From contig JALONQ010000002.1 in NCBI GenBank assembly GCA_025454835.1, positions 1 through 64,000 on the forward strand: 64,000 bases of DNA. The letters run 5' to 3'. Of the stretch, positions 18,812 through 28,333 are shown piece after piece. Position 1 is the first letter of the stretch; the number at the start of each line of letters is the position of its first letter. The notes beneath the pieces are model-generated. The model worked only from the letters and a program-made list of their open reading frames with translations. It did not search any database and was not told where the DNA came from. The DNA is from Bacteroidota bacterium (lineage in GTDB: Bacteria > Bacteroidota > Ignavibacteria > UBA10030). The translations under genes were made by a program, and so were the position numbers.

Positions 18812-19669
18812 CTACCGTTCCTTCTTGTACAACGTCGTCTTCGGGAAGCTCACGACGCGGAATGCGTTGGAGATCCCGTGCAGCAGTTCCGAATAGCCGA
18901 TGACCAGATATCCGCCGAAGCGGAGACTGTCGTACAGGTCGGACACGACCTGCACTTTCGCCGGAGTGTCGAAATAGATCATCACGTTCCGGCACAGAAT
19001 GAGGTCGAAGTCGCGCATCGACCGCATGAAGCCCCGTTCGAACAGGTTCAGATGTTGGAAGCGTACCATCGCCCGGATCTCATCTTTGACGGTCCGTCGC
19101 TGTCCGTCGACGGTAAAGTACTTCTGCAGGTAGTGCGGCGGAGTATTCCGGGTCGCGTAGTCGCCGTACGTACCCTTCTTCGCCGTGTGAAGCACCGTCG
19201 AACTGATGTCCGTTCCCACGACCTCCATGCGCATGCCGGGAAAGCGATGCCGCAGCTTCTCGTGGAAGATCATGGCCAGCGTGTACGGCTCCTCACCGGA
19301 GGAGCAGGCCGCACTCCAGACCCGGACGGCGTCTGCCCCAGCGGCCCGTCGCGCCTGGAAGACCTCCGGCAGCACGACCGTTTCGAGCGCGTCGAACTGC
19401 GGCTCGTTACGGAAGAAGAAGGTCTCGTTGATCGTGACGGCGTCGCAGAGATACTCGAACTCGAGGTCTTTCTGAGCCCCGTACCGGAGCACGTGGAGAT
19501 ATTCCTCGAACCCTGCCAGTCTCAACAGCTGGACCCGCTTCCCCAGACGCCCTTCGAGCAGATACTTCTTCTTTTCCTGAAAATAGATCCCCAATCGTTC
19601 ATAGATGAAGTCCCGCAAGACGCGGAATGTGGCATCGCTCATCGCCACGGCGGGGGCGGTCACCGTCAT
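18812..19669 (-). CDS. cheR: chemotaxis methyltransferase CheR
   Basis: A 285-residue SAM-dependent glutamate methyltransferase acting on MCPs. It shows the N-terminal helical domain (FIYERLGIYFQEKKKYLLEGRL), then the catalytic domain with AACSSGEEPYTLAM, VVGTDISSTVL, and the FDLILCRNVMIYFD and GGYLVIGYSELL motifs. The start at 19669 follows the HEAT-repeat gene by 44 bases. A second ATG 27 bases later (19642) is possible, and neither has a strong ribosome site. The partner esterase CheB is in the same strand run. The MCPs here lack a visible C-terminal NWETF-type tether. Confidence 0.94.
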   Translation of the reverse strand: MTVTAPAVAMSDATFRVLRDFIYERLGIYFQEKKKYLLEGRLGKRVQLLRLAGFEEYLHVLRYGAQKDLEFEYLCDAVTINETFFFRNEPQFDALETVVLPEVFQARRAAGADAVRVWSAACSSGEEPYTLAMIFHEKLRHRFPGMRMEVVGTDISSTVLHTAKKGTYGDYATRNTPPHYLQKYFTVDGQRRTVKDEIRAMVRFQHLNLFERGFMRSMRDFDLILCRNVMIYFDTPAKVQVVSDLYDSLRFGGYLVIGYSELLHGISNAFRVVSFPKTTLYKKER

Positions 19670-19713
19670 CGAGCGTATATCGATCGGGGGGAGCACGGGG
19701 GGACCGGATCGGG

Positions 19714-21183
19714 TCAGTTGGCGGTAACGGCTTCGAAGCCCGGCAGGGAGATGCCTCGCGCTTCGAGGGCGGCTTGGGCCGTCATCCGCACGGTCTCTTC
19801 CTCGTCCTGCAGGCAGGCGAGTGCGATGTGCAGGACACGCTGGTCCTCCACGTCGAACAGCAATTCGAGCACATGGACCTTGAACCACGGGTCCGACCCT
19901 GACAACATCGACATCAGGAATCCAACGGCGCGATCGCCGTCGAGGCGGAACATGGTCTCAAGCAGGAAGAAGCGCACCTCTTGGTCTGCATCGGGCCACA
20001 GCGCTTCGACGGCCGCCGAAGCACGGTCGACATCTTCGGCTGTGATGTCGACGAGGCGGCCTTCGGCATACCCCTCCATGATCTCACGAGCCAGCTTGCC
20101 CAGCAGCAACACGATCTCCCGTCGTCCGGCGACCGGCTCGCCCAGCACGGAAGACAGGGCCTGGAAGGTCCGCGGCCGGTGGGCGAGTTGCGCGAACAGT
20201 TGCAGATCGAGGTCGTCATCATGCCCGAGCGCGCGCGCGAGGTCGCTCGTGATCGCCTCGCCTTCGAACGCCTGCAGAGCCCTGGCGGCGCTCAGACGAA
20301 CGGGGATCGGGTCCTCGGCCAGGCTTCGACGAAGGTCCTCCACCCAGTCCCCGAGGTCCACATGACCGTCAGAGTGCTCCGCGATCAGAACGATGGCGTG
20401 GAGGATCATCCGGCGCAGGGTATCTGCGGACCGTGACAGTCGCTGACGCAGGGGTTCGAGGGATGCCTCGTTGCCGCAGACGGCCAGCGCTTCCGCCAGC
20501 GCATACCATGTTACATCGTCCAGGAAGCGATGCTCGTTGTCCATCCGGGCCAGCTCTGACAGGAAGATGGTCGCCCTCGGCCCACCCAGCCGGCCGAGCG
20601 TCTCCACGATCTGCGTATGGGCGAACGTGCAGCGCGGAAAGATCTCCGTGATCGGCTGCACCGCGGCCCTGTCGCCGATCTTCCCCATGGCTTCGAGCGA
20701 TGAAACAACGACGTTCGGATCGGGGTCGTCCAAAGCCTCGACGAGCCACGGGGTCGCTTCGGTCGACATGATCTCGCCAAGGATATCGATGGCGAACTTC
20801 CGGACGTCCTTGTTGGGATCCTTGACGAACGGAAGCAAGGGGGCTTGGGCGACCTGGCCAAGCCGCATCAGGAGCGACGAAGCCAGATTCCGCGTACCGA
20901 TGTTGCGTGACGCGATGGAAGGCGCCAGGGCGCGCGCGACGGAGGGTCCGCCGATCCGAAGCAGGGACCGTGCGGCCGCATCCCGGACCCCCTTGTTCGG
21001 GTCCTCCAACGCAGCGACGAGGGCCATCTCGGCGTGGGGGCCGCCTGCCTCGGCCAGCGCTTCCGCCGCCTGACGCCGTGCGTCGGGGTCCGGGGCGGTC
21101 AACACCAGGCTGAAGAGACTGCGCTGTTCATCGTTCATCGTGGCAGTGGCGACGGCGCTCATGCCGGTCAGTCCTTCAGGCAT
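19714..21183 (-). CDS. HEAT-repeat protein in chemotaxis operon
   Basis: A 489-residue, almost wholly helical repeat protein. About ten HEAT/PBS-type units are readable, e.g. [38 protein letters not shown] and [20 protein letters not shown], each with the D-P-x-x-x-V-R turn. No catalytic domain, signal peptide or membrane segment is seen. HEAT arrays are protein-binding scaffolds. The gene lies between an MCP (8-base overlap) and cheR, so it may organise the receptor array or bind MCP tails (inference). A second start at 21162 with GAAGGA upstream is equally plausible. Confidence 0.85.
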   Translation of the reverse strand: MPEGLTGMSAVATATMNDEQRSLFSLVLTAPDPDARRQAAEALAEAGGPHAEMALVAALEDPNKGVRDAAARSLLRIGGPSVARALAPSIASRNIGTRNLASSLLMRLGQVAQAPLLPFVKDPNKDVRKFAIDILGEIMSTEATPWLVEALDDPDPNVVVSSLEAMGKIGDRAAVQPITEIFPRCTFAHTQIVETLGRLGGPRATIFLSELARMDNEHRFLDDVTWYALAEALAVCGNEASLEPLRQRLSRSADTLRRMILHAIVLIAEHSDGHVDLGDWVEDLRRSLAEDPIPVRLSAARALQAFEGEAITSDLARALGHDDDLDLQLFAQLAHRPRTFQALSSVLGEPVAGRREIVLLLGKLAREIMEGYAEGRLVDITAEDVDRASAAVEALWPDADQEVRFFLLETMFRLDGDRAVGFLMSMLSGSDPWFKVHVLELLFDVEDQRVLHIALACLQDEEETVRMTAQAALEARGISLPGFEAVTAN

Positions 21184-22813
21184 GCGGCAACTCCAGCTCG
21201 TATCGTGAATCGACCCGTCGGATCGGGCGGTGCGTGGCGGCGAGAACCGGGCTGACCCGTTCCGCTGCCGGCGCCTCCCCCTTCAATCGGAACTGGCCGA
21301 TGAGCTCCTGCAAGTTCTCCGTTAGCCGGTTGAGGTCCTCCGCCGTACGGGCGATCTGTTGAATGCCAGTGGCCGTCTCGCGCGCAACGCTGCTGATGCC
21401 GTCGACGCTCTTCGAGATCTGCTCGCTCGCCGACGCCTGGAGTTCGCTCGCCGACGCGATCTGCGCCACCATCTCGGTGACCGTCTGCGACATTGACACG
21501 ATGCCGCGCAACGACGACCCGGCGGCGTCGGCCAGCTTGATACCGTTGTCCACTTCGACCGTCCCCTGCTCCATCGACCGGACCGCTTCACCCGTGTCGG
21601 TCTGGATCTTCTGGATCATGTCGGCGATCTCTTTCGTCGCCGTCGTCGTCCGTTCGGCCAGTTTCCGGACCTCATCGGCGACCACCGCAAAACCCCGTCC
21701 CTGCTCTCCGGCCCGGGCCGCTTCGATGGCCGCGTTGAGGGCCAGCAAGTTCGTCTGGTCGGCGATATCGTCGATGACCGAGACGATCTGTCCGATCTGG
21801 GCGCTTGACTTGCCCAAGGCACGGACCGTTTCAGCCGACGCCTGGACCACGTGCGCGATCCGCTTCATGCTCTGGACCGATTGCTCCACGACCTTTCCGC
21901 CCTCATCGGCAGAAGCACGCGCGGCGCGAGCCGTCTCTGATGTGCCGACGGCCCCACGGGAATTGTCGGCTGTCGTGCGGGAGAGATGCTCCACCGATGC
22001 GGCCACGGCCGTCACCTGCGAGGTCTGTTCGCGTGCACCCGCCGCCATCTCTTCCGTGCTCGCCGAGATCTCGGCCGAGGCGCTCGCCACCGCCGCGGAG
22101 GCCTCGACAAGGCGCCCGATGGTGCCCCGCAACCGTTCGACCATTCGCATGAATGACGATGCCAGCTGTCCGACCTCGTCGCCGGACGTGCTGACGATAT
22201 CCACTGTCAGATCTCCCGATGCGATGAGCTCAGCCTTCTCGGCCAGGTCCTTCAACGGCTGAAGGACACGGCCAAGCATCATCGTCGCCCCGAGGGCGAG
22301 AAGGAGGAACGCCGACGAGATGAAGACCGACCAGAGCATCGCCGACGTCCTCGTCGCATTCACCGATTCGTACGAGATCTCAACACGCGCCATGCCGATG
22401 GGGGACCCGCCGCCTCGAGAGTACACCGGCATCTGGAACTGCGCCCGATCGTTTCCCTGTCCGTCGGCGAGCGTCGCCCACGTCACGTCGCCAAAGCGTT
22501 CGCCGTCGACCGCCAGGCCCGCCGAACGTCCCCGTTCGATGAGCTTCGCCTGACCAGCGTCAAGGAACGCGACGTACCGGACATCGGCCGTCGACAGCAC
22601 GGATTCGACGAGAGGCGCCAGTTGGCTCGAATCCTGCATCAGGACGCCCATGCGACCGTTGGACGCAAGCTCCGACACGACCGAAGCTCCGCGCTTCCGG
22701 AATTCGTCATCGATGACGCTGTTCATGAGCAGGCTGAAGACGACCGACAGCGAGACGGCCAGCATCGCCAGCAGGACAAGGGTCATGAGTTGTATCTTCG
22801 TTTGGATCTTCAT
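21176..22813 (-). CDS. methyl-accepting chemotaxis protein
   Basis: A 545-residue transmembrane receptor. It has TM1 near residues 8-30 ([22 protein letters not shown]), a small periplasmic sensor of ~120 residues, TM2 near 150-172, HAMP (~172-225) and a signalling domain whose hairpin tip reads [20 protein letters not shown]. Adaptation helices with Q/E pairs flank it. The start at 22813 is preferred, with AAGGAG 7 bases before. A gene for a small periplasmic protein precedes it by 30 bases and might be its ligand-binding partner. The C-terminal end has no CheR-docking pentapeptide. Confidence 0.95.
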   Translation of the reverse strand: MKIQTKIQLMTLVLLAMLAVSLSVVFSLLMNSVIDDEFRKRGASVVSELASNGRMGVLMQDSSQLAPLVESVLSTADVRYVAFLDAGQAKLIERGRSAGLAVDGERFGDVTWATLADGQGNDRAQFQMPVYSRGGGSPIGMARVEISYESVNATRTSAMLWSVFISSAFLLLALGATMMLGRVLQPLKDLAEKAELIASGDLTVDIVSTSGDEVGQLASSFMRMVERLRGTIGRLVEASAAVASASAEISASTEEMAAGAREQTSQVTAVAASVEHLSRTTADNSRGAVGTSETARAARASADEGGKVVEQSVQSMKRIAHVVQASAETVRALGKSSAQIGQIVSVIDDIADQTNLLALNAAIEAARAGEQGRGFAVVADEVRKLAERTTTATKEIADMIQKIQTDTGEAVRSMEQGTVEVDNGIKLADAAGSSLRGIVSMSQTVTEMVAQIASASELQASASEQISKSVDGISSVARETATGIQQIARTAEDLNRLTENLQELIGQFRLKGEAPAAERVSPVLAATHRPIRRVDSRYELELPHA

Positions 22814-22843
22814 AGAAAGCTCCTTGTGCCCCGTGGGCACTGA

Positions 22844-23395
22844 CTACTGCACGACGTAGGCGATCGAACCACTTTGTTCGGCAGGGACCACCGCGCCGAC
22901 CACGTTGGCCGCCTTCTGATTCACATGGACCACGAACTTGCCATTCTCGCTCTGAATGGTACATAGCGCCCCGCCCGTCAGTTGTTGCATCGTCGGGACG
23001 CAGAGACCCACTCGGTCGAGCGCCGCGTTTTCACGCAGGAATTCAACGCTTGCGCCTTCGAACCAGTCTCCGCCGCCCGGCATCGCCAGCAGCAGATCGA
23101 TCTTGTTCTCGCTGACGAGCTTCTTATAGAGGAGCGACACCTCGCGCGCGTTCTTCGGACGGGCCACGATGACCGTGAGACCCTGCCCCAATCCCGCCCG
23201 GGTCAACGATTGTACATCTTCGTCGCTCAGCTCCGCCCCGATCACGCCGAGGGTCTTCGACGCCGGCTTGAGGGACTTGAGCAGGAACAAGCGCTGCCCG
23301 TACGCTCCTTTGACCTGGGCGGAAGCTTCGAAGGTCGACCCCGTGGCGATCAACATGGCCAGCAGCAGGCTCAGGGTACGTGCGATGGTCTTCAT
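22844..23395 (-). CDS. periplasmic ABC_sub_bind-like protein between CheW and MCP
   Basis: A 183-residue protein with a cleavable signal peptide (MKTIARTLSLLLAMLIATG...ASAQ). The mature part shows alternating strands and helices with LGVIGAELSDEDVQSL, LTVIVARPKNAREVSLLYKKL and LLLAMPGGGDWFEGASVEFLREN, resembling one lobe of periplasmic solute-binding proteins of the ABC_sub_bind type. It is about half the length of a full binding protein. AAGGAG precedes the ATG at 23395. Lying between cheW and an MCP, it may present a ligand to that receptor. No transporter genes are near. The family call is by eye and tentative. Confidence 0.7.
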   Translation of the reverse strand: MKTIARTLSLLLAMLIATGSTFEASAQVKGAYGQRLFLLKSLKPASKTLGVIGAELSDEDVQSLTRAGLGQGLTVIVARPKNAREVSLLYKKLVSENKIDLLLAMPGGGDWFEGASVEFLRENAALDRVGLCVPTMQQLTGGALCTIQSENGKFVVHVNQKAANVVGAVVPAEQSGSIAYVVQ

Positions 23396-23436
23396 GGCTC
23401 TCTTCTCCTTGCGTGACCGAGGGCGTGGGCGGTCGG

Positions 23437-23928
23437 TCAAGCCGCCGTGAGTTGTTCTTGTTCCGTGGACGTGAGGATCCGCTCGAGGTCGATGAGGATG
23501 AGAAGCCGGTCCTCGAGCTTTCCGACGGCTGTGATGTATTCCGACCCGATCCCGGCCACCATCGGCGGAGGCGGCTCGGTGATGTTCTTTGGAATACGAA
23601 GGACCTCCTGCACGCTGTCGACCACGAAGCCGACGACGCGGCCCTTCAACTCCACCACGATGATGCGGGTGTTCTTGTCGTTCTCTTTTTTGGAGAGGCC
23701 GAACCGCTCGCGCAGATCGACGATGGGAATGACCCGGCCGCGCAGGTTGATGACTCCGCTCACGAACGGGGGCGCGTTCGGCACCCGTGTGATCTCGACC
23801 ATGCGGTTGATCTCCTGGACCCGCAGAATGTCGAGTCCAAATTCTTCCGACCCGATGTGAAAGCTGACCAGCTGCAACAGCTCTTCTGAGGTCGTGGTGC
23901 GAGCGGATGTTTGCATTGCGGATGCCAT
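23437..23928 (-). CDS. cheW: chemotaxis coupling protein CheW
   Basis: A 163-residue CheW that links MCPs to CheA. The SH3-like pattern is complete: LLQLVSFHIGSEEFGLDILRVQEI, VPNAPPFVSGVINLRGRVIPIVDLRERFGL, and the second half VVGFVVDSVQEVLRIP and LEDRLLILIDLERIL. The frame continues upstream inside the MCP gene, but the ATG at 23928 is 13 bases after that gene's stop and has GAGGA six bases ahead. It sits between an MCP and the periplasmic protein in one operon. Confidence 0.95.
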   Translation of the reverse strand: MASAMQTSARTTTSEELLQLVSFHIGSEEFGLDILRVQEINRMVEITRVPNAPPFVSGVINLRGRVIPIVDLRERFGLSKKENDKNTRIIVVELKGRVVGFVVDSVQEVLRIPKNITEPPPPMVAGIGSEYITAVGKLEDRLLILIDLERILTSTEQEQLTAA

Positions 23929-23941
23929 GTCTCTTCCTCTC

Positions 23942-25672
23942 TTATGACGGGGTGACGCGTGAGGTCGTCCGCGGGACGACGTGGCCGTTGGCGCGGACCG
24001 CCAGGTCGCCGATCGATTCGCGGCGGGGTTCGTGTTTGCCCGGCCCGGACAGCTGGAATCGGGCCATAAGTGCTTCCAGATTCTCGGTAAGCCGATTGAG
24101 GTCCTCGGACGTGCGGGCCACCTGCTGCAGGCCTGTCGCCGTCTCCTGCGTGACGCTGCTGATCCCTTCAACGCTCTTGGCGATCTGCTCGCTCGTGCGG
24201 GCCTGCTGTTCACTGGCCGAAGAGATCTGCATGACCATGTCGGAGACCTGGCGGGAGATCGATTCGATCTCGCGGAGCGACGATCCCGCCGCATCGGCGG
24301 TCGACATGCTGCCGTCGACGTCGCGCACACCCCGCTCGATCGTCGACACGGCCGATGACGTATCCTCCTGGATGTGACGGATCATCTCGGCGATCTCCTT
24401 CGTCGCGGTCGTCGTCCGCTCGGCCAGCCGACGGACCTCGTCGGCCACGACGGCAAAGCCGCGCCCCTGTTCACCGGCACGCGCAGCCTCGATCGCCGCG
24501 TTCAGGGCCAGCAGGTTCGTCTGATCGGCGATGTCGTCGATGACGGCGACGATCTTGCCGATCTTCGCGCTCGACTGCCCCAGCGACCGCACCGTGTCGG
24601 CCGACGCGCGAAAGACGTCCACCATCCGACGCATGCCGTTCACACCTTCGCCGACCACGTGTCCGCCGTTCGACGCGGCCTGTTGCGCGTCGCGCGCCGT
24701 TTCCGCCGTGACCGACGCATTTCGGGAATTCTCGAGGATCGTCTTGCTCATTTGTTCGACGGCCGCGCTCACCTCCATGACCTGGGCACTCTGTTCCTGC
24801 GCTCCCGCCGCCATTTGCTCTGTGCTCGCCGAGATCTCCGATGCGGCGCTCGCCACGGCCGCGGAGGCCTCGCCCACCCGAAGGAGCGTGTCTTTGATCG
24901 TATCGGTGAAGATGTTGAACGAGCGCATGAGATCCCCCACCTCATCCCGGCGCTCGGCGTCAAATCGCGTCTGCAAGTCGGCCGCTTCGATGCTCTTGGT
25001 GACCCGTCTGATCGGGACGGTGATCGATCGCACGATCCAGATGCCGGCGACCGACCCGGCCACGATCATGGAAAGGACCAGCCCGATCGTGATCAACTGA
25101 GCCCGATCGGTCACTGAGTTGGCTTCCTGAATGACAGCGTTGCCGTCGCGGACCGAGATCGCCGACAGAGCGTCCAAACCGGCCTTGATCCCGCCGACGC
25201 TCGCTGCCATCCGTCCGCTGACGATCGGTCCGACCGATGCGGTCTGCCGACGATCAACGGCAGCCTGCAACTCCTGCGCCGCCGAGAAGAAGTCCGTCAT
25301 GTGCCGTTCGACGCTGACGAACACGCTGCGCTCCTCGTCCCCGGTCATGGACCCCTTGAGGGTCCGCATCGATTCGAGCAATTCCTCTTGGGCGCGGTTC
25401 AGCATGACAGGGTCGACCTGTCGGAGCAGCGTCGCACTCATCACGTCGGCCTGATACGTGTGAAACCGTTCCGAGAACTCCTTCAGGGCATCAAGATGCT
25501 CGATCTCGTGATGGAAGCTCCCTGCCACGGTGTCGGACATCCAATCGATCGTGACCAGCCCTGTGATCCCAATGGAGACGGTGAAAGCGATGGCGCCGAC
25601 GGTGGCGACCGCCAGCTTTGTCCTGATCTTCAGGTCGAGCATCCACGTACGCATCACAGTGAGTGTTCGCAT
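23942..25672 (-). CDS. methyl-accepting chemotaxis protein (4HB-type sensor)
   Basis: A 576-residue receptor, first gene of the chemotaxis run. It has TM1 near residues 18-40 ([22 protein letters not shown]), an all-helical periplasmic part of ~150 residues as in four-helix-bundle MCPs, TM2 ([21 protein letters not shown]), HAMP, and a signalling domain with tip [20 protein letters not shown] nearly identical to the MCP at 21176. Tandem ATGs occur at 25675/25672. GAGG lies 6 bases before the second, which is used here. It has no CheR-docking tail. Its upstream region carries the palindrome cluster. Confidence 0.95.
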   Translation of the reverse strand: MRTLTVMRTWMLDLKIRTKLAVATVGAIAFTVSIGITGLVTIDWMSDTVAGSFHHEIEHLDALKEFSERFHTYQADVMSATLLRQVDPVMLNRAQEELLESMRTLKGSMTGDEERSVFVSVERHMTDFFSAAQELQAAVDRRQTASVGPIVSGRMAASVGGIKAGLDALSAISVRDGNAVIQEANSVTDRAQLITIGLVLSMIVAGSVAGIWIVRSITVPIRRVTKSIEAADLQTRFDAERRDEVGDLMRSFNIFTDTIKDTLLRVGEASAAVASAASEISASTEQMAAGAQEQSAQVMEVSAAVEQMSKTILENSRNASVTAETARDAQQAASNGGHVVGEGVNGMRRMVDVFRASADTVRSLGQSSAKIGKIVAVIDDIADQTNLLALNAAIEAARAGEQGRGFAVVADEVRRLAERTTTATKEIAEMIRHIQEDTSSAVSTIERGVRDVDGSMSTADAAGSSLREIESISRQVSDMVMQISSASEQQARTSEQIAKSVEGISSVTQETATGLQQVARTSEDLNRLTENLEALMARFQLSGPGKHEPRRESIGDLAVRANGHVVPRTTSRVTPS

Positions 25673-26104
25673 CATCTGCCTCGGGAGATCGCGTTGTCGA
25701 GATCCTTCTTCACGAATCAACGGTTCCAATTTAGCAGGGCGCCGGGGGTGGCAGTATCAGAGCCGGGACGATTGTGCCGTGAGATGAATCCGACACGCAC
25801 CCCCCGTCCGGATGAGGTGTGGTAGGAAATCGTGAGGTAGATCGACCGAAGGCATCGCTCGAAGGTCATAGGACATTTCCGATGGACATCAGAAAAGTCC
25901 TAGACACCCCCCGGGTAGTCGACCCGGCCGCCAAAGGCATGGAGGTGGGCGCCCCGGAACGCCGCTTTCCCCGCCGACGAGAGGGCGGAACACGATGGAT
26001 GCACACCGAAAATATGCGAGATTTGCGGTGGCCGTAGGAGATTTCCTAGGCCCATAGGATTTCGCCGATACGACCCGACAGCTTTCGTCGTCGTGCGGGG
26101 AGTC

Positions 26105-26124
26105 GCATCAGAATATTCTGATGC
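26105..26124. promoter_or_regulatory. perfect 20-bp palindrome
   Basis: Arms GCATCAGAAT and ATTCTGATGC meet with no spacer, a different motif from the neighbouring TAGGA boxes. It lies 4 bp from the best TAGGA box. It could be a second operator or the 3' hairpin of a transcript. No T-tract supports a terminator on either strand. Confidence 0.5.
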
Positions 26125-26174
26125 GGATAGGAAATTTCCTACTCGGTGGGGGGTGAGACGCCGCGCTTGAGGGG

Positions 26175-26200
26175 CCGGGGTAGGATATTTCCTACCCCGG
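26175..26200. repeat. 26-bp inverted repeat enclosing a TAGGA box
   Basis: CCGGGGTAGGA and TCCTACCCCGG are perfect 11-bp arms around TATT. It lies 27 bases past the stop of the NarL-type gene, so it may serve both as a 3' hairpin for that transcript and as a regulator site. No T-run follows on the minus strand. Confidence 0.55.
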
Positions 26201-26226
26201 CAGGAAAACGCTGAGGTGGAGGGCTG

Positions 26227-26859
26227 CTACGAAAGGAGCTTGTTGTGGAGCGCGTAGGTGACGATCTGCGCGTTGTTCTCCATGTTCAGCTTTTCGAGGA
26301 TGTGCGTCCGATGGGTACTGACGGTCTTGACGCTCAGAGAGAGCTCCGCGGCGATCTCCTTGAGCGAACGTCCGCGGGCCAGCATGAGCATGATCTGGTA
26401 TTCCCGGTCCGAGAGGGTCTCGTGCGGCATCTTTGGCGAACCCTTGCTGACGTTGAGTGCCAACGACTCTGCCAACCCTTCGGAGACATAGACCTTGCCC
26501 GCCGCGATCCGCCGTATGGCCGTGATCAGCTGTTCAGGAGCGCTGTCCTTCGACAGGTAACCTGAGGCACCCAGCCGCAGGGCCCGCATGCCAAAGACCT
26601 CCTCCGGGTTCATGCTGAGCACCAGAATGCCAAGGTCGGGCTGCTCTGACTTCAATCGTCCGATCGTCTCGAGTCCATCCAACTTCGGCATGGTCAGGTC
26701 AAGGATGAGCACATCGAATTCCTCGCCCCGAACCTTCTCCAGCACCTCCAGCCCATCCCCCGCTTCGCCGGCCACCTCGATATCGCTCGCTTCCTTCAGA
26801 ATGTTCTTCAGCCCGCGCCGAACGACGGGATGGTCATCGGCAATGAGGACCTTGATCAT
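26227..26859 (-). CDS. NarL/FixJ-type response regulator
   Basis: A 210-residue DNA-binding regulator. The receiver (~1-120) has VLIADDHPVVRRGLKNIL, phospho-acceptor Asp in VLILDLTMPKLDG, and the Ser and Lys in VLSMNPEE and YLSKDSAPEQL. The LuxR-type HTH (~143-205) reads LSDREYQIMLMLARGRSLKEIAAELSLSVKTVSTHRTHILEKL. Such proteins bind palindromes of the RcsB/NarL kind as dimers. The ATG overlaps the stop of the NarX-type kinase (ATGA), making that kinase its likely partner. The palindrome cluster begins just past its 3' end. The frame is open further upstream, but 26859 starts the domain correctly. Confidence 0.95.
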   Translation of the reverse strand: MIKVLIADDHPVVRRGLKNILKEASDIEVAGEAGDGLEVLEKVRGEEFDVLILDLTMPKLDGLETIGRLKSEQPDLGILVLSMNPEEVFGMRALRLGASGYLSKDSAPEQLITAIRRIAAGKVYVSEGLAESLALNVSKGSPKMPHETLSDREYQIMLMLARGRSLKEIAAELSLSVKTVSTHRTHILEKLNMENNAQIVTYALHNKLLS

Positions 26860-28313
26860 GACGGAGATGCTCCTTGCGGTGCGGCACTCACGGGCATCTC
26901 GACGACGACCGTGGTGCCATGGTTTTTGCGACCGGTGATAGTGATCCGGCCATTCCACGGCCGGACCCGTTCGCGCATCCCGACGAGCCCCAGGGAGGTC
27001 GATCCCTGTAACTCAGCGGTGTTGATGCCGCGTCCGTCGTCACGCACTCTGAGACGGATCATCCCGTCGTCCATGCGCAACTCGACCTCAATGAACCGCG
27101 CATGCGCATGACGGGCGATGTTCGTGAGCGCTTCCTGAAAGACCCGGTACAACGCCAGCGCCAGGTCGCGTTCCAACGCGATCTCCGGCGGGTCGATCGT
27201 GACGAGGGCCCGGATCCCAAGCTTCTTGGTGAACTGCGTGACGTCGTACTGAAGGGCACCCCCCAATCCCAACGCATCTAGTTGGGGCGGGCGCAACTCC
27301 CGGGCGATCCTCTTGACCGATCCCAACGACTCCTGCAGGGATTCGAGGACCTGGTCCAGTCGCTCGTCGACAGCCGGACCGCCCTGAGCGTGGTTCAACT
27401 TAAGCCAGCTCAGGTCAAACTTCAAGACCGTCAGCATCTGTCCAAGTTCATCATGGATCTCCCGCGAGATCCTCATCCGCTCGGCTTCCCGTTCCCGCTC
27501 CAGGCGCTCCGCGAACAACTGCAATTGACGGCGCTGGGAGGCCAATTCTCGCTCATCCTCTTTGCGCTGGGTGACGTCGCGCGCGACAAGGACCACCCGT
27601 TCGATGCTGGTCCGATTATGGAACCTCTGTCCCGAAAGCTCAAGCCAATGCCAGTTCCCGGAGCCGTCCCGGTATCGGAACTCACCCCGCGGCCGCGAAC
27701 CCTGCAGTTCCGTACGCAGCGCCGCCTGGTCGTCAGCGTGGAATCCCTTTCCGATCGGTGTACCGACGAGGCTCGAAGGGTCGACCCCCAAGAGCAACCG
27801 AAAATTTGGACTGGCGTACTGCACAATGCCCGCAGCATCCAACTCGGCCACGAGATCGGCAGAATGCTCGACCAGACGTCGGTAGCGATCCTCACTCTCG
27901 GCCAGCGCTTCCTGCGCCTGTCGCCCTGCCAGACGGTGGCGCGTCTCTTCGATCGCACGGCGCACCGCCGGCCCGAGGCGCGTGAGCTTGTCTTTGAGCA
28001 CATAGTCCGTTGCGCCCGTCCGGAGGGAACTGATGGCCACCTCTTCTCCGAGCGCGCCGGAGACAAAAACAAACGGAAGGTCGGGGAAACGGCCGCGCAC
28101 CGCTTGCAGGGCTGCGATACCGTTGTAGGACGGGAGGGAATAGTCTGACAGGATGATGTCGAAGCGTCGTTCCTCGAGCGCCGTCAACAGCTCACGCTCT
28201 GTCTGCACACGTACGACGTCGAACACGAGCCCTTCGCGTCGAAGGGTATGGCAGATCAGATCAAAGTCGGTAGCGTCGTCTTCGAGCGATAGGATCTGGA
28301 GCGGCGCATCCAT
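26856..28313 (-). CDS. NarX-type soluble sensor kinase (REC-PAS-HisKA_3)
   Basis: A 485-residue cytoplasmic kinase. An N-terminal receiver (~5-125, ILSLEDDATDFDLI, IILSDYSLPSYNG) is followed by PAS/PAC (~145-265), a coiled linker (~265-295), HisKA_3 with phospho-histidine in RISREIHDELGQMLTVLKF, and a compact HATPase (~385-480, VFQEALTNIARHA, DDGRGIN). HisKA_3 kinases pair with NarL-type regulators, and one follows with a 4-base overlap. The receiver at its front could accept a signal from the large kinase or the Rcp1-like regulator encoded upstream in the same operon. Confidence 0.95.
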   Translation of the reverse strand: MDAPLQILSLEDDATDFDLICHTLRREGLVFDVVRVQTERELLTALEERRFDIILSDYSLPSYNGIAALQAVRGRFPDLPFVFVSGALGEEVAISSLRTGATDYVLKDKLTRLGPAVRRAIEETRHRLAGRQAQEALAESEDRYRRLVEHSADLVAELDAAGIVQYASPNFRLLLGVDPSSLVGTPIGKGFHADDQAALRTELQGSRPRGEFRYRDGSGNWHWLELSGQRFHNRTSIERVVLVARDVTQRKEDERELASQRRQLQLFAERLEREREAERMRISREIHDELGQMLTVLKFDLSWLKLNHAQGGPAVDERLDQVLESLQESLGSVKRIARELRPPQLDALGLGGALQYDVTQFTKKLGIRALVTIDPPEIALERDLALALYRVFQEALTNIARHAHARFIEVELRMDDGMIRLRVRDDGRGINTAELQGSTSLGLVGMRERVRPWNGRITITGRKNHGTTVVVEMPVSAAPQGASPS

Positions 28314-28333
28314 GCCGGTGCGTGGGAGAGGGA

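Larger units (their letters stand above)
25673..26226. promoter_or_regulatory. 554-bp noncoding region with cluster of TAGGA-N4-TCCTA palindromes
   Basis: No gene is seen here. It separates the NarL-type regulator (ends 26227) from the first MCP of the che run (starts 25672), both on the minus strand. Strong boxes are TAGGAGATTTCCTA (26035-26048), TAGGAAATTTCCTA (26128-26141) and TAGGATATTTCCTA (26181-26194). Weaker ones are TAGGACATTTCCGA (25869-25882), TCAGAAAAGTCCTA (25889-25902) and a half site at 25823. A possible -10 for the MCP operon is TAAATT (minus strand, 25733-25728), with no good -35. This is probably the control region of the chemotaxis operon. Confidence 0.65.

Noticed and set aside
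26035-26048. Boxes as genuine RcsAB sites of an Rcs phosphorelay
   Set aside because: No RcsA, RcsC or RcsD homolog is present. Only the general motif class and the NarL-type regulator match.
25823-26210. Repeated AGGA motifs as a CsrA-sponge small RNA
   Set aside because: The GGA motifs occur as full palindromes with TCC halves, which fits DNA binding by a dimer better than RNA loops; no promoter-terminator pair brackets them.
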